DNA of 64,000 bases from Sciurus carolinensis. Lineage: Eukaryota > Chordata > Mammalia > Rodentia > Sciuridae. Position numbers and translations under genes: made by a program. Positions 59,516 to 64,000 of the stretch are shown piece by piece; positions within the stretch are counted from its first letter, which is position 1, and every line of letters starts with the position of its first letter. A model generated the notes under the pieces. It made no database searches. It was not told the DNA's origin and saw only the letters and a program-made list of their open reading frames with translations. Location: NCBI RefSeq assembly GCF_902686445.1, contig NC_062218.1, positions 10,267,015 to 10,331,014 on the forward strand. Reading direction: 5' to 3'.

Positions 59516-60496
59516 CAGGAGTGGGATAACTGGGTCAAAAGGTGGATCCATTCCAAGTTTTCTGAGGAATCTCCACACTGCTTTCCAGAGTGACTGCACC
59601 AATGTGCAACACCACCAGCAATGTAAAAGTGTGTCTTTTTCCCCACATCCATGCTAACACCTATTATTGTTTGTGTTCTTGGTAATAGCCATTCCAATTG
59701 GAGTTAGATGAAATCTTAGAGTTGTTTTAATTTACATTTCTCTAATATCTAGAGATGTTGAAGACTTTTTCATATATTTATTAATCACCTGTGTGTCTTC
59801 TGTAAAGTGTCTGTCCAGTTCCTTGGCCCATTTGTTGATTGGGTTCTTTGAATTTTGGGTGTAAAGTTTTGTAAGATCTTTGTAAATTTTGGAGATTTGT
59901 GCTCTATCTGAAGTGCATGTGGAAAAGATTTTCTCCCATTCTGTTGACTTTCTTTTCACATTAAAGGACTTAAAATAAGCACACTATAGTAACACAGCCA
60001 CATCAATGTTGATAGTGGTTCAATTCACAATAGCTAGATTGTGGAAACAAACTAGATGCCCTTCAACAGATGAATGGATAAAGAAACTGTGGTATATATA
60101 CACAATGGAATATTATTCAGCCATAAAGAAGAATAATATTAGGCATTTGCAGATAAATGGTTGGAAATGGAGAATATCACGCTAAGTGAAATGAGCCAAT
60201 CCCAAAAAAACAAAGGCTAAATGTTTTCCCTGATAAGTGGATGATGATATATAATGGGGGTGAGGGGTTGGGGGTGAGCAAAGAATGGAGGAACTTTAGA
60301 TTATGTAGCAGGAAATGAGAGGGAGGGGGGGTATGAAAAATGGTGGAATGAGAGGGACATCATTGCCCTATGCACTTGTATGATTACATGAACAGTATGA
60401 ATCTACATCACGCACAACAAAGAAATGAAAAGATGTACCCCATTTGTGTACAATGAATCAAAATGCAGTCTGTAAAAATAAAAAAATAATAATTCA
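59516..60496 (+). mobile_element. 5'-inverted (twin-primed) L1
   Basis: The right part (59964-60496) is plus-strand L1: GGACTTAAAATAAGCACACT, CACAGCCACATCAATG, TAGATTGTGGAAACAAACTAG, GAATGGATAAAGAAACTGTGG, 3' UTR and A-rich tail. The left part (59516-59963) is minus-strand ORF2 C-terminal sequence that normally lies directly upstream; its frame contains RAQISKIYKDLTKLY, then NPINKWAKELDRHF and MKKSSTSLDIREM. In sense order the inverted segment ends at GACCCAGTTATCCCACTCC, and the plus segment resumes at GGACTTAAAA, so only a dozen or so bases are lost at the joint. This is the classic twin-priming structure. Perfect 15-bp TSDs enclose the whole. It cannot encode ORF2. Confidence 0.94.
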
Positions 60497-60511
60497 AAAA
60501 TATATTTTTCC
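60497..60511. repeat. Right TSD of the inverted L1
   Basis: AAAATATATTTTTCC, exact match to 59501-59515. Confidence 0.92.
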
Positions 60512-60566
60512 TTTTGAATTACCTTTGTCAGGTATTTTGGTCACAGTCTTCAAAAACTATCATAAG
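60512..60566 (+). mobile_element. MaLR-like solo LTR, right part
   Basis: Continues the LTR from 59515 with TTGTCAGGTATTTTGGTCACAG, the same text that precedes the end of the other LTRs (for example 46376-46400). Confidence 0.7.
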
Positions 60567-60569
60567 TGG

Positions 60570-60934
60570 TTGTTATAGACTGAATTGGGTTTCCTTCCCA
60601 TATTCATATGTTGAAGGAGCTAGCAAGAACTGTATTTGAGGCAAGGCCTTTAAGGAGGTAACTGAAGTGAAAGGAGGTCATAAGGGCAGGATCCTGATCT
60701 ACTAGGACTGACATCCTTCTAAGAAGAGGAAGACACACTAAGGGCTCTCTCCACAGGGAAAAGGGCATTTTAGGACACAGCAAGAAGGCAAACCAGGAAG
60801 AAGGCTTCATAAGAAACCAACTTTGCTGATTCCTTGATGTTGGACTTCCAGCCTCCAGAACTATGAGAAAATAAGCTTTTGTTGTTTAAACTACCCAGTC
60901 TGTGGTATTTTATTTAGCAGCCAGAGAAGACCAA
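60570..60934 (+). mobile_element. MLT1-type (ERVL-MaLR) solo LTR
   Basis: TGTTATAGACTGAATTGGGT at the left, CATATTCATATGTTGAAGGAG, AGGCAAGGCCTTTAAGGAGG, AGGACACAGCAAGAAGGC, TTGGACTTCCAGCCTCCAGA, ACTATGAGAAAATAAGC and AGTCTGTGGTATTTTATTTAGCAG at the right. Nearly full length. The 68-codon minus frame at 60604-60810 is antisense to it. Confidence 0.88.
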
Positions 60935-62470
60935 TGTTAAAGAATTCTGGACTACTTTTTGCTAGAGTTAGTAGAAAGCCGTCCTTCATCTTTCACAATA
61001 ATGTGTGGCTCTAATTAAAACTTTTTGGATAAGATGCTTTGCTGAACTATATGCATCAGTGAATGTTCTCAACTGAAGTATGGATGGAATAGAAATTAAC
61101 CTCTCTGAGCACTGGACAATGATCTTCTCTCTTGTCCATGGTGTCTGGGACATGGAATGGTATCAGGGTACCCAGTGATTGTCCCACCTTTTGGTATAAA
61201 ACTGACTAGTACATCTTTTGGAAATACTCATTGCAAGAAGATCAAATCTTGAATTGTGAAATGCAAAATTAAAGTAATGAAATTTTCTGGTTCTGAGGAT
61301 AAAAATCTAGCAAATTATACTTTTAAAATATAAATTAATAGGGTGGAAATGTCATTACTATAAACTAATTTATAATAAGTATACTTTCAAATTGGAGAAC
61401 AAAGTATTTCAAAGGCAAAATTTTAACATTTTTCTTAAGTACTGTAAGAATCTGTGAGATTAAAAGGTTAGGCAAAGATAATTTCAAAGAGCAAACTACA
61501 GATAATCATAGCAACTCTAATTGGTAAATTTAGGAAATAAAGTAGGTGAATAGTCTTGCCATATTTTATGAGGTACCAAATAACTCAGATTCCTTTATAA
61601 TAAACTTTCATCAAATTAATTTCAAAGTGTGTGTATGTGTTTATTAAAAAGATAATTGGGGATAATAGTGTTTTTATTTGTTTTCCAAAAAGATGGGCTG
61701 CCTTATATTTGATAAAAATTAGAAAATTAAAAAGAAGAGACAATAAAATACCTTAAAACTTTAATTCTGCAATGGTCAGATATTCCCAAAGTATTGTATT
61801 TTGGGACTCACTTTCTCCTAAATGACTTAAGTTCTACTTTTAAAACCTCTTTTCCATATTATTTTTAAAATGATGCTTTTATTTATACACTTATACTATG
61901 AAATGATCTGGAAAAATTGTTATTAAAGTATAATTCTACCTGGCTGATTTTTAGTGCTCAGAATTTTATAATAATTTATTCAAGTTTATCTAAATATATC
62001 TTCTTGTCCAAGTTACACTTACTTCAAAGGAAATATCCTTTTAAAATCTCACCCTTTACAGGCTCTTTAATGACTCCTGGGTGTGGGGGAGCTGATGTGA
62101 GCTCTTCCTTCCACACTTAACCTTGACAAGTCTTGTATCAGTACCAGAGGCATTAATTTTACATAAAACACCACCTGGCACTATATGTCTAAACTGTAAA
62201 GACTTCCACATGAAATACTATTTCATTTTTAGAATTCATAATTAGTGTATTCAAGGTTGATCGATGTTTTGGACAGCACTTCATGGAGGCATAGCCCCTG
62301 TCGTAGGTCTCAGAGGTAATGCGTCCCTAATGCAGAGGACCTCAGGAGCACACCACCTCTATGCTCGGTGCAATACAGCATTGTCATAGCATGTCAAAGT
62401 TTTGAGTATTTAAATGATCTATTGATTTCCACTTCAAATTGTTTAGAGGATTTTGACATCTTCATTTGGC

Positions 62471-62471
<1 letters not shown>
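60935..62471. other. AT-rich single-copy sequence
   Basis: No gene or confident repeat. Confidence 0.5.

Positions 62472-62510
<39 letters not shown>
62472..62510. repeat. (GT)n microsatellite
   Basis: Uninterrupted GT run of about 19 units, potentially Z-DNA-forming and polymorphic. Confidence 0.97.
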
Positions 62511-62513
<3 letters not shown>

Positions 62514-63709
62514 ATATCAACTGTACAAAACGTATCTTGGGAACTGTGCATATTGGTTGCTGTCTTCATTTTGTTCATTATTGTGCATGGTTGTTTGGGT
62601 CTTAGGATGGGGTCATTCTTTGAAAACGTTCCATAGGAGGATGAGAGTCTGGTCTATTACCTTTAACTACTCTTATCCTACCTTGGCCTTGAAGTTCTGC
62701 TGTTCAGCTGCCTCTTATCCTCGTGAGATCCTCTGGTAATATGTACACTGACTGCAAGGTTTCTTCCTCTGGTTGATTCTGGGGAATAAGTAGTTTGCAA
62801 ACTGTTTAGCCTCTTTTCAAAGCATTAAACCATAGCTTCACGGTGACTGTATTTCTGCCTTTCTCATCTTGGACATGGACCAGTTTGATGTGATTTCTGA
62901 GCATGAAAAAAGAGAAGGTTGTTTTCTCTATGACAAAGTACTCCTAGAAGATGCTCTGAAAATGATGGGTAGCTATTTGCAGGACTTACTTTCAAATCAT
63001 GTATGCATCATACCTTTTTAAGACATGGTATTTCAAAATTGTTTTCCAAATTAAAAAATTGCATTTGGCAACTATGCTATATCTCAAAGTACTCACATCT
63101 TTCAGGACAAGACATATTATAAGACAAGTCTACAGCAGAAAGTGAAGAAGGACTCAAACCAAATTAACACTTTTAGCATAGTAAATCTATCTTATTCTAT
63201 TTATTGCCTCTTTGAATTCACTAAAAAGTCACAACCAGGCTGTACCCATTCATAGAGAATCAAGTCTCTAGCACCTCTCTAATTCTGCACTGCATTAAAG
63301 TAGATCTTATCAGCAGTACTTGGTGAAATAACCTATTACCCTAGACCAGTTCACCTGTAAATAGAGGATGCTTCTGCAGCCTGTACAAAGGAAAGATAAA
63401 TACTTGACATCTTATTCCAAGCTTACTTCACAACTGATATGCTTCTAAAAATTTAATATATTATCAATTTGATTTTAAAATAAAAAATTAGTAATATTTT
63501 GTGAGACTAACATGTAAAACGTAATTTTAACCACATGCTATGCAGTTTTCCAAGAGGTGAGACTTATATACTCCTGTGGTTGTTCATTTTTTTGAAGAAA
63601 CCCTTTGTTTATTGTGTTTTCCTTGGACTCTGTGTTTGCACATGTGCATAAATGTTTGCTAGCAAAAAAAATAGAAAGAGTAGATATAACTTAACAGATT
63701 TAAATTTCC
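62511..63709. other. Single-copy sequence
   Basis: No gene or repeat assigned. Confidence 0.45.
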
Positions 63710-63750
63710 ATTTTTGTGATCCTGGAAAGTCTTTCCAGGATCACAAAAAT
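63710..63750. repeat. Perfect 20-bp foldback with a 1-base loop
   Basis: Left arm 63710-63729 begins ATTTTTGTGATCC and ends GGAAAG; a single T at 63730; right arm 63731-63750 is its exact reverse complement. The next bases on each side (C and T) do not pair. No A tail, TIR element or terminator context. Confidence 0.97.
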
Positions 63751-63821
63751 TCATCTCTATGAATCAAAAAATCAGTTATCAGAAAGATTCAATTAAAATA
63801 CTAGTCTATTTTCAGTTTGGG

Positions 63822-63908
63822 TTTGGAAAAAGAGAAAAAAAGGGACAGTGAAAAAAAAAAGAAGAAAGAGAGAAAAGGAGGGTGGATGGAAAGAGAGGAT
63901 GGAGAACT
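63822..63908. repeat. Purine-rich (GA/A) tract
   Basis: Almost unbroken A/G run on the plus strand, about 85 bases. Such tracts can form triplex structures and mutate by slippage. Confidence 0.85.
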
Positions 63909-64000
63909 GGCAAGAAGAGAAGTTGCAAAGAGCCAGGATATGGGACTGACTTACCTACTTCTCACACAGGCCCAGGTATAGTCTTCTGTGGCACCTTGAA

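Noticed and set aside
59443..59697. 84-codon minus frame
   Set aside because: It is an out-of-frame reading across the LTR/L1 boundary and the inverted L1 part, not a gene.

Overview
The window looks like ordinary AT-rich mammalian nuclear DNA, most likely from a squirrel-family rodent (Sciuridae). The taxonomic inference rests on the short interspersed repeats. There are several ID-type SINEs (tRNA-Ala-derived, opening with GGCTGGG..TGTGGCTCAGTGG) and several composite SINEs in which a B1 (7SL-derived) half is fused to an ID half, an arrangement I know from sciurid genomes. Several L1 3' ends also look sciurid. No bacterial, phage or plasmid signature is present. I found no intact protein-coding gene with a recognisable family. 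The longest open frames (about 60 to 130 codons) are what chance and repeats produce at this base composition.

Layout. 1-9700: old L1 tail, an ID, a 0.16-kb direct duplication (2811-2972 and 6173-6339), an MaLR-like LTR, a B1-ID dimer, a TA/TG microsatellite and a good CTCF-like motif near 7590. 9700-19500: a clean 5'-truncated L1 with target-site duplications (TSDs), older L1 pieces, IDs and B1-ID dimers, an unusual ID insertion with extra 3' sequence (15313-15462), two MaLR-like LTRs, and an inverted 94-bp repeat whose second arm sits inside a B1-ID. 19500-28000: mostly single-copy, with MIR and MLT1 fragments and a few stretches that look like candidate conserved noncoding sequence. 28100-33000: a mosaic of old L1 (5' region, ORF2 reverse-transcriptase region, 3' end) broken by a younger L1 3' end and a microsatellite, and ended by a B1-ID. 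34700-35500: a clean ID insertion followed by a processed RPS25 pseudogene with a perfect 13-bp TSD. 36489-36678 (minus): an open, CpG-rich block with good splice signals on both sides, the best candidate for a real exon. 37800-51000: sparse repeats, an MLT1 LTR and a GC-richer stretch at 49250-51100. 51127-51791: a Tigger/MER44-like DNA transposon. 59118-60934: a nested set, an MaLR-like LTR split by a 5'-inverted (twin-primed) L1 with a 15-bp TSD, followed by an MLT1 LTR. 63710-63750: a 20-bp perfect foldback with a 1-base loop.

The genes do not work together in any pathway. The story is retrotransposition history: several insertions can be read to the base because their TSDs survive (9712-10166, 15313-15462, 34764-34862, 35056-35488, 59516-60496). 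Repeat family names are from memory of consensus sequences and should be treated as tentative below class level.
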